Assembly: GCA_022606425.2 (NCBI GenBank)
Contig: JAHDVF020000016.1
Coordinates: 1,208,501 to 1,272,500, forward strand
Direction: 5' to 3'
From: Lepidostoma basale
Lineage: Eukaryota > Arthropoda > Insecta > Trichoptera > Lepidostomatidae
Length of the DNA: 64,000 nt
Positions 45,375 to 57,220 of this stretch are shown here, piece by piece (position 1 is the first letter of the stretch; each line of letters starts with the position of its first letter). Below the pieces are notes generated by a model. The model saw only the letters and a program-made list of their open reading frames with translations, had not been told where the DNA came from and did not search any database. Made by a program: the position numbers and the translations under genes.

Positions 45375-45823
45375 CAGTACACTCCCGATTTTCCGGGGTC
45401 AGGTTAACCGGGAAGCGGATTTTCCGGGACATTGAAAAAATATTTTATAACAAAAATATTTCACAACGGTACTTCTAATGCATCTGTCACAATGACATGG
45501 GGCGTTTAGTTCACATTGGCGCCACCGCCAACATACCTCTGTGGCTCTTAAGTCATAATTTTATTTTACTGTGAAAAAGTGTCTGTGGTATAATGGATAA
45601 ACACAAACGAGTCGTACTTTCAATTGAACAAAAACTTGAAATAATTAAAAAGTTTAAAAATGGTGCAACCGTTAAATATTTATTAAATCAATATAATGTT
45701 GGTGATCAAACTATACGGGACATAATTAATAAAAAAATAAAAATAATGTTTTCGGATTAACCAGGAAATCGATTACACGGGATTTTTTTTCACCATCCAT
45801 CCTGGAAAACCGGGAGTGTACTG
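45375..45823 (+). mobile_element. pogo/Tigger-type miniature transposon, copy 2, encoding only a helix-turn-helix
   Basis: The ends CAGTACACTCCCGATTTTCC and GGGAGTGTACTG are flanked by TA (45373-45374, 45824-45825). An intact 55-codon ORF (45593-45760) starts MDKHKRVVLSIEQKLEIIKK and carries GATVKYLLNQYNVGDQTIRD, the CENP-B-type N-terminal DNA-binding domain of Tigger transposases. The catalytic DDE domain is absent, as in copy 1. Confidence 0.85.
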
Positions 45824-45829
45824 TATATC

Positions 45830-46580
45830 CATTTGGATTAGCCATAAACTTTACATTATTAATTTTTGATCTTAAATACTTTCAAGAATGGCTTATAGCA
45901 AAATACATTGATAATTATAATATATGTATTAGTTTTAAACTTGATTTGAAAAGAAAAATATTTTGTACAAAATATAAATATTCTAATACATATTTAATTA
46001 GAATCGATTAAATTGTTGAAGGTTTGATACTTCTGTAGTTAAATAAATAATAAGTAAAGAATTTGCAATAAATGGGAAAATAAAAATAGGCAACAAAAAA
46101 AGCACCAGAAAAAGTGACATAATAAAACTTAAAAGTACTTATATTAATATGTTGGTAACTCAAAAATATTAATATATAAGAAATAATTACATTTTAGAAA
46201 GAAGTATAAATTATTACAAATGCAAATTATTGTGTTGGCAGAAAAATCACTTGACAAATACAAGAAAAATGTCATATGGCTGCCATTTTGAAAAGTACAT
46301 TTGACAGCTATAAAGAAATACTACATGTTATCTTTGGGTGTTACATAAAAAGTCGGAAGGTATTCAATATTTTAAAAGCCTCAAATTGCTTATAAAACGA
46401 TGAAATATAAATAAAACAAGTATTTGGTTTATTAGATGATTGATGAAAAACATGCAGAAATTTAATGTTATGAGAAACTTGTATGAATATAAAATTAACA
46501 GAGATTTTATTGTTCTAGAAAACTTTTTATGGCCTCCCGTAAATATTTTTAAATATATGGTGTATGATTTAAGAAATCAT
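45830..46580. other. AT-rich intergenic DNA
   Basis: Nothing identifiable on either strand. Confidence 0.35.
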
Positions 46581-46584
46581 ATTG

Positions 46585-46785
46585 TATTTTTATTGTTTCT
46601 TGAACAATGTTATAAAACTCCATATTAAATAATCAATACGAATGAAAATGTTTGTTTTCTAGAAGTTTTATTATAGTATATGGAAATGACGCATTTTATA
46701 ATGCCTTAGAAAAGCGAATCGTGTCATTCCCATAAACTAAAACAAAACAGACATTTTCATTCGTATTAATTAAATATAGGCGTAC
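46585..46785. repeat. H2 hairpin element
   Basis: It has the complete border set: CTTGAACAATGTTATAAAAC, AATACGAATGAAAATG, then TTTTCTAGAAGTTTTATTAT. AGCGAATCGTGTCATTCCCA is the right arm. The core is changed (GCGAATCG in place of GCGAAACA). Confidence 0.6.
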
Positions 46786-47331
46786 TTCAATTCTAGGTGA
46801 AAAGATTGTCAAAAACTATAAAATCAAGGTTTTACATCCACTTCAACATATATTTTTATTTCTTAAAAAGTGTGTCAGATATGACGTATAATTTATGGTA
46901 TGTTATGGCATGTTTCAAGGAAAATATATGTACAATAATATACTAAATATTTGCAGTGGAATTTTGTGTCAAAGTTTGTATCATGGTCAATTGATTCTAA
47001 TTGAAAATGCCTTTTTTCAAATGCAATAACTGTAAAACAAATCAACCAAATGCACTTTATAAATTTACATAACTATGGTTGCATGTTATTTAAATCAGGG
47101 GTTATAAAATTAAAGTTTTGTTTAAAATATTTTTTAAAAATTGGCAAACATGAGTTAATTTTTAGGATTAAAGTGTAGATACACGTAACAAAAATATTGT
47201 AGTTTGTGTTTTAAAAGTGTATGTTTGACGACATCAACAGAGAAGCAAAGTAATGTAACAAATATATTTGAAAAACAAAATACACAGTTCAGAGATGTGG
47301 GTTATCACAGATTATTTAAATATGATATAAT

Positions 47332-50300
47332 TTAGGAATCTTCATTGATGAGACTAGCGTGGCTCATAGACACCGCAGTCCCCGAGACATGGTATTTGAA
47401 ATACTTGTGCTTCAACCACTGCCCGAAGAGATACACAAACATGCAGCTAGCCAACAAGAGCACGGCGCAAACAATGTAAGCTGCCACATTCAGCATGTTG
47501 ATCTCAACCACATTCGAGTGGGAGCAGCGGGAGAAGAAACCTGTTTCATCGTCGCTGGAGTTAAACGGGCTGGAGTTGTAAAATGGTCCCTGGAGAGAAA
47601 CAGCCGGGCCGCAGTCAGAGTTCAGGAAGCCAACGGTGCGAGCAGTCCTGTTGAATATCACCTTGAAACCTTCCAAAGCTGCCACTCCCAGGATGGATCC
47701 AGTTTCCGATGGTTCAATGGAGAATTTGTAGCAATATTCGGGACTTGCCTTCTCATAAACTTGTCGTATGTAAGACTGAAAGAAATATATATTATAAAAT
47801 AAATAATTACTATATTACGAGTGTAACAAACATAAAATATTATCTTCTTTCGGCACAACATCCCAGTATGCGATTTGGCCTCCTCCACAACATTCCTCCA
47901 CTGGCTCCTGTCCCCGGTCATCCCTCTCCACTGTCCAGGTCTTACCAGTTTCCTCCAATCTTTGGTTCTTATATTTTTACCCAAGTCATTGTTCATTGTG
48001 AAAAAAGACGAGTGTAATCTGCGTGTTCGGCAGGACATAGAGGAATATAAGAGTAAATTAAAAGTGACCTGAGTCACTCTTGATTTCTTACATATAATCT
48101 TTCTAACATAAGCCCCGCATGGACGAGGGACGAGCCTAGGGATTGAAAGAGCAAAGCTGACGAAAGGCGCCATTCACCTATAACAGCTTCAGGTAAGCGG
48201 TAGGAATCTTCTATGTTCATTGTGAGTTCCGAGGCGATTGTGTTGGTGTTCGCAACCATGTGCTCTTTTACCTTGCAGGGTGATTAGACCTATGATGAAC
48301 CTTCTTCCTTTATTCGTGCTTGGGAATGGAAGCAGCTTAGAAAACAATCTCCTCACCACAGGCAGAGTGCATCTAACGCCGAATGTTAATTTTTTACTTA
48401 TCTATGTGTGGTAGAACGATGTATGACAGAATCTCAAATGCTGATATTAGAAAGGAATGTAGAGCGGAAGAAGGTATTATGAACAAAGTTATGAAAGGAT
48501 CGCTGCGTTAGTTCGGACATATGGAGCGCATGGGTGAAGAAAGAATGGTTAAAAAAGTATACGATAATGATGTAAATGGAGTACGGAGTTGAGGTAGACC
48601 GAGGAAAACATGGCATGACCAAATTAATCAAATTTTAAAGGTTGGTCATGTCAGAAGCCAGAAGAATCAACGTGCATGTATGACTCGATGTAGTACATTC
48701 TCTCTGCCTACCCCTGCGGAGAAACGGCTTGATGGTTTGTTGTTGTTGTTGGTGTTGTGTCTAATAAAATTCCAATAAGAATTTGATAATCGAAAGATGA
48801 CAAATGAATTTTTAAATACATGTTTTGTTATCACGAAATTATAAAAAGTAAAAATAATCATAAAATGTTGACACACGAAACAATTGAAAATATTAAAATA
48901 TCATCAAATGTTGAACATACCGAACCAGGAAGATTGATGCGGAAGTATTGGGTTGGACTGCTGGCCAGATCTATGCTGACAGTCGGCATGCTGTCCCAGT
49001 TCTGAGGATCCTTCCAGCAGACTGTATTTTGTTTCCACCAGAAATCTTCCGGAAGGCTCCACTCATCTATTTCATACTCTCTCGAAATTCGTACCGTCCC
49101 ATTCCTCGGAAACAGCTTCTCGATAGAAGCCTCTTTTTCCTTAGTAACCATGGAAGCTCTCTGTGTGGCAGGGATCAAAGCGTTCACAAACGCCTTAAAA
49201 ACATCTCCGGGTAATCTTATGTTTGTCGTGCCGCTGTCGATGATGGATTTATCCGTATTGAGGCTGCGACAGTCGACGGGAATGGGTTGTCCTTCGATCA
49301 GAAGTGAGGTTATGATCACTTCGTAGAACCATTCTCTCACTACTCGAGCTGTCTGTATTCCAATATATGGATTCTTCATGTTATCTGAAAATGTGTGCAC
49401 ATTAGAATAATTTATTTTTTGACATCTTCGGGATGACAAGAACTTTAAAATATTATTGATTTAAACCAATTATAATTATACAGTAGAAATCATTCTTGAC
49501 ATTGTGAAATCTTCTTAAACTATAAAAATTGTTTGTAATATCTTTTGAGAAAATAAACTGATTTGATTTGATCTTTATCTATTAAAGCTAAGATGACACT
49601 GCACAATGGTGTTCTTATGTATGAGAGCGAAGCATGGAATTGACCACAAATTATTGAAAATAGATTAAATGTGGTAGAAATGAGATCTCTCTGATGAAAA
49701 CTAACTAACTAACCATCATGCCGTCTCCCGAAGGGGTAGGCAGAATGAAGGCCTGCCTTATTTCTCTCGCTTTCTCAACATTCATACATCGTGATATGCA
49801 CGCACCTCAATTTCTCCTAACGTACGTAAAAGACTTCTAACGTGGCCGACATTCAATATTTGATTTATTTGATTGTACCACGTTTTCCTCGGTCTTTCTC
49901 TATTTCTAGTTCCATTTACATCGTAAACATATACTTTTTTACCATTCTTCCTTCACTCGTGTGTTCAAACCATCTTAATGTTCCTTTCATTATTTTATTC
50001 ATACCACTTTCATTCGCACCGCATTCACTTCTTATATTTTCATTGGACACTCTATCACACACAAATTTTCTACACATTTGTCTAACTAACTAACTAACTA
50101 ACCATCACGCCGTCTCCCCGAAAGGGTAGGCAGAAAGAATGGACTGTCACACTTTTACTGATGCGGCACTCCATCCTTCTCTTTTCGCTCCGCATATTAC
50201 CATTTTTTTCATAATTTCATATACATTTGTCTAAGATATTTAATTTCTACTGCATTGATTCTTCCTTTATCCTTCTATTGGCAATTCCATGCTTCGCTTC

Positions 50301-53300
50301 CATACACAAGGGTCGGTACAAGAACATCATTGTGCACTGCCATTTTAGCTTTGTCGGCCACGTGAGGAGTCGGAGAAATCAATTTGCGCACATGACACGA
50401 TGTATGAATGTTGAGGAAGCGAGAGAAGTATGTCAGAAAAAAAAGTGTGGCAGTCCATTCTTTCTGCCTACCTCTTCGGGTTGAAGGCGTGATGGTTAGT
50501 TAGTTAGCTAGAAAAGTTAGTTAGCTTAGTTAGCTATTAAAATTACACATTTATGTATTATTTTTAATATTCAACAATATTGATTCATCAAAAAATCTAG
50601 AACAACGACAAGGACAGATTTAAAAATTAATTACATATTCCAAAAAATATATAAAAAAACTAGGTCTAATTTGCATTTATGCTATTAGTTGGGACTTTAT
50701 AGTTGTACAATAGATTGTTTACTAAACAATATTCTGTGCATTTCCTGTGTTCATCCAAGCGTAAAGAAACAATTGAATATTTAAAAAAAAAAACGCTTCC
50801 GAATAAATCATAACTCATTTGTTTGGAACATAATGCGAATAACATGTATCGTTTCTCATTTTTATTTGTAAAACAAATTGTGTTTAATACATCATCTGAA
50901 AATGGCGTGCTATATCGACTTGGATTGTCAATGTATAAAAATAAACAGATTAAAGTAAGAAACACATAAAAAGGTGGCATGCAGACGGGATGTTGCGTCA
51001 CAAATGCCGTATAGTGATTACTAGTTAACGACGCAAATTAACCATTCACATCCGAGTACAATATAACCAAAAAAAAGGGTACAGGGCAAAAAATTATTGT
51101 TGGATTTATCCACAGCATTAAAAATACATAATATTATGATAAATGATGTGAGAAAATAGATTAATTTTGAATATTACTCACTTAGAACTTCAAAGGATCC
51201 GTAGTGCTCGTTCATCATTGGTCGTTTTGACCCGCAGAGAGTAAGGGAGAAGGCGATTGTTTTGTCTTTGTTTTTCTTCTGCAAAGAATCTATCCACGGC
51301 TTCACACTGGGGGAAGGGCGGGCTATGGCGGGGTACGCCAACCCCAATATACCCTGCAGAATAATGTTAGGTTAGGTTAGGTATTTTGATTTGATTGTAT
51401 AACCTTATACATACATGTAAATCACTTAGCTATCTCAAGAATAAGTACATATTTAACTAACTGACAGAAGCCTAAAACTAACAGAGCCAATAAAGCTAGT
51501 TTCTATAATCGTGCTTTAAGCGTTGCGGGTCCGTTGGCGTGGAATAGCCTCCATGTTGGTATTAACCCATTCATCGCCACATGTTTGTAGAAACAGCGCG
51601 CCGGTACGCCACGTATTTTCTCCCAAACTATCGAAAAATATCGATCCTTTTTGGTTTGTTAATATTTTTAAATATTCATAGATGTCGTGAGAAAATCGGA
51701 ATTAATTTTGAAATACAACTTTCGAATATTGCGAAGGCGCACAGCTGCGGTTATGGCGATCGTCTACGTAGAGCGCACATGGGTGCTTACGGCGATCGTC
51801 GGCTTAAGTGTGAGGATAATGACGTTAAATTTAAGAAACTTTTAAAGACTGCACTGTTCAGTCAGTCATTTCCTAGTGCGCCCTTGGAGTAATTGATTTT
51901 ACAAAACGGCGCACTTAAAATATAAGTCATCAAAATAATAATAATAACTAACCTACCATCACGCCGTCTACCGAAGGGGTAGGCAGAAATAATGGACTGC
52001 CACACTTTTCTATCCTGACATACTTCTCTCACTTCCTAACATTCATACATCATGTCATGCACGCACATCGATTTCTCCGACTCCTCGTGTGGCTGACATT
52101 CAATATTTGATTTATTTGATCGTACCACGTTTTCCTCGGTCTTCTTCTATATTTAGTTCCATTAACATTGTTAACATATACTTTTTTTTATCATTCATTC
52201 TTTCCATTATTTTGTTCATTACAATATCATTCACACCGCATTCACTTCTTATATTTTCATTTGACACTCTATCATACACAGATTTTGTACATATTTGTTT
52301 AAGAACACATATTTTATTAATCAAAATAAAAAAAATTGCAATAAATTAAATCAAATTAAAAATGACCCATAAAATAATTCAGCAAGTAACTGCACATAGA
52401 CAATTACAAGAGATTTATTTTTTCTTTTAATAAATAATATTGACATTTAAATATAAATCAAAAGTACCAACTCGTCCAAAATAAAATAAAAAATTAACAA
52501 GGTACTATAGGTAGACTCTTGCAAATTAGTTCCAACTTTAAATAGATAAAATGAAATTGTACAAAACAAAAAAAAACTGACCTGCCAATTGGATCCATTG
52601 ATATAGAAACCTTGTTCCGCAGTGATGAAGGCAATATCTGCCATGACCTGCGGAACAGAGTTAAGTTTTGGGAAGTAAACCACATCCCTTGCGAGCCGAC
52701 CGGACCACCGGCCCTGCGTGTACATCAACAAGACATCTTCTCCGAGCGGTAAGAGGCTCGAGGAGTCCTGAAAGGAGAAGTAGCGGTCGATGTTGGGATG
52801 CGGGGCGCCAGCAATCGCGAAATTTGTACTTCCAGTGTCTACGAGCACATTGAACTGAAATGAAAATGGTAAATAAATATTTTGTAACTAGCCAAACAGA
52901 TATTTTTATTTCTTCTATATTCAGCATTACTTTGTGTTGTGGATTCATAATTGAACAATATTTTTTACTTTGTAACACAACCCATTATTTTAAAATATGA
53001 ATAAAATTAAAAATTACACATTAACCTAAACATTTTTCCTATCAGTTTAGAAACTAACTAACTTACCATCACGCCGTCTCCACAAAGGGGTAAGCAGAAA
53101 GAATGGACTGCCACACTATTCTTTCCCTTCCTTAACATTCATACATCGTGTCATGCACGCGCGTCGATTTCTCAGACTCCTCACGTGGCCAAAATTCAAT
53201 ATTTGATTTATTTGATTGTGACACGTTTTCCTAAGTCTTCCTCTATTTCTAGTTCCATTTACATCTTTAACATATAATTTTTTTACCATTCTTTCTTCAT

Positions 53301-54111
53301 TCATTCTTTCCATGTGTCCAAAACATCGTAATGATCCTTTCATTATTTTGCTCATAACACCAGCATTCACTTCTTATATTTTCATTTGACACTATCATAC
53401 ACAGAGTATCCACACATTTGTCTAAGAGATCTCATTTAAAACATCTAAACCCTTATTATCCATTTCTGCACACATCTCATTCAACATTCCTTCGTGGTTA
53501 TATGTAAAAGCAATTGACAGTAGGGCCAAAATATTATGGTTAATAAAATTAAAACAATGTTTCGATCGAGGTAGCTCGACTGAACTCGGTCATTTCGACC
53601 AATTTATTTATATTTCAACATCTGGGTATATTTCTCTGCATAAAGACAAAAATCTTGAGATAATTTCGTTCATTACATTATACAAATAAAATTTCGTAAT
53701 CATACCTTGCACTGATAATACCTGTATAAAGTTAATATTTATCTTGTTAAACATCTTTATAATACACAAATAACATTATGCTGTTTGCACAAAAGTACAA
53801 ACTTCATTCCAAAACGAACCACTCGAAAAAATTGCTTATTAATTAGCAACTGTTGCTATGATAATTGTGGGCAAGATTATTAAGATGAATTTAACCCTCG
53901 AATAAATAAGTTCGACTGCATATTATTATACTCTAATCCTTTTAGGCTTTAGATACAATTTAATGGCTATACTGACTTTTTGCGGAGGAGTTCCGATATT
54001 CACTTCGATGATGTATCCTTCCCCGGGCTTGCCAGCCAAATTGTACAGGTCGCAGGACACGTAGAGATTAAAATAGACAAAATAAAATAAAAATCCGAAA
54101 TTTAGTTTCAT
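47332..54111 (-). CDS. Beta-secretase (BACE)-like membrane aspartic protease (5 exons)
   Basis: Exons: 54111-53977, 52854-52582, 51353-51182, 49384-48921 and 47775-47332, 495 aa. All junctions are GT-AG and in phase. The catalytic Asp are 51 (VDTGSTN) and 243 (IDSGTTN). The flap has YTQGRWSG. INGSNWQGILGLAYPAIARP, REWFYEVII and EGFKVIFNRTARTVGF match the BACE family. A transmembrane helix (about 442-466) and a 29-residue tail ending SLINEDS follow, so it is a type I membrane enzyme. An in-frame TGA at 54115-54117 fixes the start. The signal peptide leads directly to the mature enzyme (NLAGKPGEGYIIEVNIG), with no visible propeptide. The segment between exons 3 and 4 lacks the IIGGID motif of vertebrate BACE. 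The substrate is unknown. All four introns contain repeats. Confidence 0.92.
47845..48000 (-). mobile_element. LINE 3' fragment of another family
   Basis: Minus strand reads NIRTKDWRKLVRPGQWRGMT, then GDRSQWRNVVEEAKSHTGML, a typical non-LTR C-terminal end. (CTT) on plus forms the tail. In the last BACE intron. Confidence 0.55.
48403..48752 (+). mobile_element. LINE 3' fragment, (TTG)n tail
   Basis: It starts at MCGRTMYDRISNADIRKECR and carries MKGSLR then a stop in place of Trp in the WFGHME block. It ends GGCTTGATGGTTTGTTGTTG. In the last BACE intron, about 170 bp from exon 4. Confidence 0.7.
49553..50512. mobile_element. Cluster of three LINE fragments around a candidate SINE
   Basis: A short CR1-like tail (CTGATTTGATTTGATC, 49559) precedes a plus fragment (about 49580-49695). 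A minus fragment (49698-50350) and a plus fragment (50353-50512) follow in tail-to-tail and head-to-head order. The minus fragment is split by the insert at 50086-50222. It lies in BACE intron 3. Confidence 0.65.
50086..50222 (-). mobile_element. Candidate SINE with LINE-derived (TTAG) tail, copy 2
   Basis: 137-bp insert flanked by the 12-bp direct repeat ACATTTGTCTAA (50074-50085, 50223-50234). On minus: GGAGCGAAAAGAGAAGGATG, then GAGTGCCGCATCAGT, then the LINE 3' end and (TTAG)n. The first block matches 7738-7894 and is absent from LINE copies. The 5' extremes of the two copies differ. Confidence 0.65.
51500..51920. other. Possible TTAA-associated repeat in BACE intron 2
   Basis: TTAACCCATTCATCGCCACA at about 51563 resembles the start of piggyBac-type elements. 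An internal near-repeat, TATGGCGATCGTCTACGTAG / TACGGCGATCGTCGGCTTAA, follows. No matching right end was found, so this is tentative. Confidence 0.3.
51945..52310 (-). mobile_element. LINE 3' fragment, (TTAG) tail
   Basis: The left edge AACTAACCTACCATCACGCC is the tail. The minus frame contains SVYDRVSNENIRSECGVNDI and the later blocks with a deletion of WFGHME. BACE intron 1 side of exon 3 (intron 2). Confidence 0.65.
53053..53452 (-). mobile_element. LINE 3' fragment, (TTAG) tail
   Basis: Minus strand: MKGSLRCFGHMERMNEERMV, then KLYVKDVNGTRNRGRLRKTC and VRSLRNRRACMTRCMNVKEG. Left edge AACTAACTTACCATCACGCC. In BACE intron 1. Confidence 0.7.
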
Positions 54112-54374
54112 TTTTCAATGCACTGTCTGGCATTTCTGCGCTTGCAAAACAAACATTTACGGATTCATTAGCAAATTTCGTAAATGTCACCTGAAGTTTG
54201 TTTTTGTAATGAAAGGCTATGCGCATGACTTATACGGAATTTTGTAGTCAAGCAATAATGGTATTAAACACGTTATCTATAAGTACTATTTTAAAATACA
54301 CAAGGAAATTCTGTTATTGTTATAAGTATCTACTTACTTGAAAATATTTTCTCAAAATCTCTATATATAAAAAC

Positions 54375-54705
54375 ATTTCTGGTGTTCTTGTACCGACCAT
54401 TATGTATGGAAGCGAAGCATGGAACTGGCAAAAGAAGAATGAAAGTAGAATAACTGCAGTCTTCTTCTTCTTCTTTGTCAGCCTTCATCGGTCCACTGCT
54501 GGATATAGGCCTCTGCCTTTCCACTCGTCTCTATTTTCTGCCAGCTGCAGCCACATTTTCACGTTACTGCAGTAGAAATGAGATATCTTAGACGAATGTG
54601 TTGATACTCTGTATATGATAGAGTTTCAAATGAAAATATAATAAGTGAATGCGGTGCGAATAATGGTGTTATGAACAAAATAATGAAAGGATCATTAAGA
54701 TGAAT
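54375..54705 (+). mobile_element. LINE 3' fragment split by a 105-bp insert
   Basis: GVLVPTIMYGSEAWNWQKKN can be read up to the insert at 54461-54565, then the MRYLRRMC block and MKGSLR. It lacks the 3' tail. The insert has an 8-bp target repeat. Confidence 0.7.
54461..54565 (-). mobile_element. 105-bp LINE 3' end inserted into another LINE
   Basis: The insert begins CTTCTTCTTCTTTGTCAGCC on plus (a (GAA)n tail on minus) and contains CCACTGCTGGATATAGGCCT. Direct repeats ACTGCAGT at 54453-54460 and 54566-54573 flank it. Confidence 0.75.
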
Positions 54706-54713
54706 CAATAAGA

Positions 54714-55020
54714 ATCAGATACCACATAGACTTGAGAGTAAGCGTCTCTGTCCCTGGCAACTCGAAACAGCTCCTCAACACTACTCAAGTCAGTCCACTC
54801 CCTTATGTTGCGGAGCCAGGAGATTTACCTCTTGCCAACACCTAGTTAACCCTCTATTTCGCCCTTAATGATCAGATGCAGCAATTCATATTTTTCTCCC
54901 TTAATCACATGACTTAAATAGGACACATTACAGACTTTAATATTGCACTACAATTCACCATCAGATCTGACTCTCTGGAGAACATTTATGTTGTTGACCA
55001 TATCGGTCTAAGGAACGTGA
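54714..55020 (-). mobile_element. Decayed LINE fragment (EAFEMW-related)
   Basis: The order of blocks matches the EAFEMW family, with GGAGCCAGGAGATTTACCTC and TCATATTTTTCTCCCTTAAT, but it has diverged too much to translate. Confidence 0.5.
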
Positions 55021-55021
55021 A

Positions 55022-56256
55022 ACTAATCTCATGGTATTCACAGAATACATAACAAGGACCTTGGATAATGGTCACCAAGTTGACTGTTCATATAATGATT
55101 TCTCAAAGGCCTTTGATACTGTGAACCACAGCATTCTTATAGCAAAGCTATCTCAAATTGGATTCTCTTCTCAGTTAATTAAGTTTTTCATTAGTTACCT
55201 CAAGGGGAGAAAACAGTTCGTCTCATATGGAATTTTTCAATCGGAACCTTTTCTTGTAAATTCAGGAGTACCACAAGGTTCAAACCTAGGCCCACTCCTC
55301 TTCACCATCTTCATAAATGATATTGCGAAGGTGATAAACTTCTCATGATTTCTTTTATTTGACGATGATCTGAAATTATTCTTAGAAATTAACAATCTTG
55401 ACGACTGTCTACGCCTGCAGTCGGACATTAATAATATTGTTAACTGGAGTCACAGTAATCAAATGCAATTCAATGTCTCTAAGTGCGTTATGCTATATTT
55501 TACTAGAGCATTGAGAACTATGTATCATAGATACACAATGAACAACCAACAACTAGCACATGTATCTATGATGAGAGATCTCGGGATCATCTATGAGAGT
55601 AGCATGACTTTTCTTGCACATATTGAGAGGATTTATGGCACCGCACTAAGGATGTTGGACTTTACCGTCCGGACCGGAAGAGTTTACAGAGATCCTCATG
55701 TGCTCAGATGCCTATACAACATATTGGTTCGGAGCAGACTCGACAGTAGTTCTGTGATATGGAGACCTCAGAAAAAAAAATCTGAGGTATTTCTACACGA
55801 GGGAGTATGAGAGCTATCGAGCTTCGAAGAGATGGACATCTCGTAACCCATTTCTTTAGATAAATCAGGGGATTTTCGAGATACAGTCGGGACACTCGGC
55901 CGTGCTGAAGGTTATTGGCCTTTTTGTCCCCGATAGATATCCTGACAGCGACAGCACAGATTGTTTTACCTACCGGCTGTCAGAACCAATCTGCCTGACA
56001 CCGGTGCGAAGAGCAATTAGACTGCTGAACGCGGTCTCCTCGGAGATCGACGTTTTTCATATTAGTGAATGTACGTTCAGAAGACAAAAACTCTTGACTT
56101 TGAAAAGTATATTGTCTTCCTAATGTCGAACCATCTTTCATGTGTTCCTGATATTAAGTTGTACGTATATAATATTTTACCTGTACTCAATAGATGCCTT
56201 AAACATTTATGCTGTTTGTAATGTCTGTTGAGTAAATAAACTGATTTGATTTGAAC
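55022..56256 (+). mobile_element. CR1/jockey-like LINE with partial reverse transcriptase
   Basis: From 55031 the frame reads NDFSKAFDTVNHSILIAKLS (motif with the first catalytic Asp) and SGVPQGSNLGPLLFTIFIND. A single in-frame TGA at 55346 follows. The same frame then gives LLFDDDLKLFLEI, where the usual FADD/YADD box has become FDDD. It continues MQFNVSKCVMLYF and PHVLRCLYNILVRSRLDSSS. The 3' end is AAACTGATTTGATTTG. The N-terminal reverse transcriptase and endonuclease are missing. It is inactive. Confidence 0.85.
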
Positions 56257-56908
56257 ATTTTGCAGTGCAGCCTCAATTCTAATGACTCCGGTCAGTTCAT
56301 GATGGATTGTTTTCATAATAAAAAAAGTAGCTCTTTGGTAAGTTAAGTATATTTATTGTTGAGATTGTGTTTACAGCTTAGGTTCTATAGTTACAGACTC
56401 GTAAAATACAAACATGAAATATTCCTGGTACATATCTTGTCTCAGAGCACGGCCCCTTCCCGCCTCCCTTATCCCAGGCACGAGACAACAGACACGGGAG
56501 CTCCCGCTGACCCAGTGAAGGAAGTACTCTTCACAAGCTTAAAAAAATATCTTTCTCAGCACTAAGCGAGAATTAATATTTGTAGTTTTGTAACATATAA
56601 AAATATGTATTTGCCTTAGTACGTAGAAGCTTCTTTATTATCCAGAATTCTTTATTCAAAGATGAGAATAACACTTTATTAGCACATCTATTTGTTTTAC
56701 CAAATGTTACTGACATAAGTTAAAATTTAATTTATATTATAGAGCTGGCAAATGAATAAATGTCGATGGCAATTCCTCTACAAAACACTTTTGTACAGTC
56801 AGGCCCCGTTCAAAGACTATATTTCTATATTTTTTGTGAATGTATACTTATACTTGTATACGAATCCTGGAATTCACCCACGGTGGGTTATTAATTCATG
56901 AATTTTAA

Positions 56909-57220
56909 TTGTATCTCAATAGAGACGAAGTAGCAAACTGGATTATATAAAGTAATCTTAAAAAGATTAACATATGTAATCAAAATCTTCATAGATGGCA
57001 TATTGAAACTGACATGTGAAGTTAGGCATAGATTTGTAACATATATCCAACTTCCAAAAATTTGTCTTACATGGTCATAAAGAAAAAGGTGGAATGGGGA
57101 ATGTTGTAATTACATAAAGCGTGCGCTTAACCCAACCAATGACAGGTCATAAGTCCTGTAAACACCTTGATCAACCATATTCAATTTCCAGTTTGCATCT
57201 TCGTCTCTATTGAGATACAA
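56909..57220. mobile_element. TTAA-flanked foldback element, short copy
   Basis: The ends TTGTATCTCAATAGAGACGA and complement are flanked by TTAA (56905-56908, 57221-57224). Internal CAACCAATGACAGGTCATAA is shared with the long copy at 30.2 kb, which has extra nested palindromes here absent. Confidence 0.75.

Noticed and set aside
47359..47802. 147-codon plus-strand frame
   Set aside because: It is antisense to the last BACE exon.
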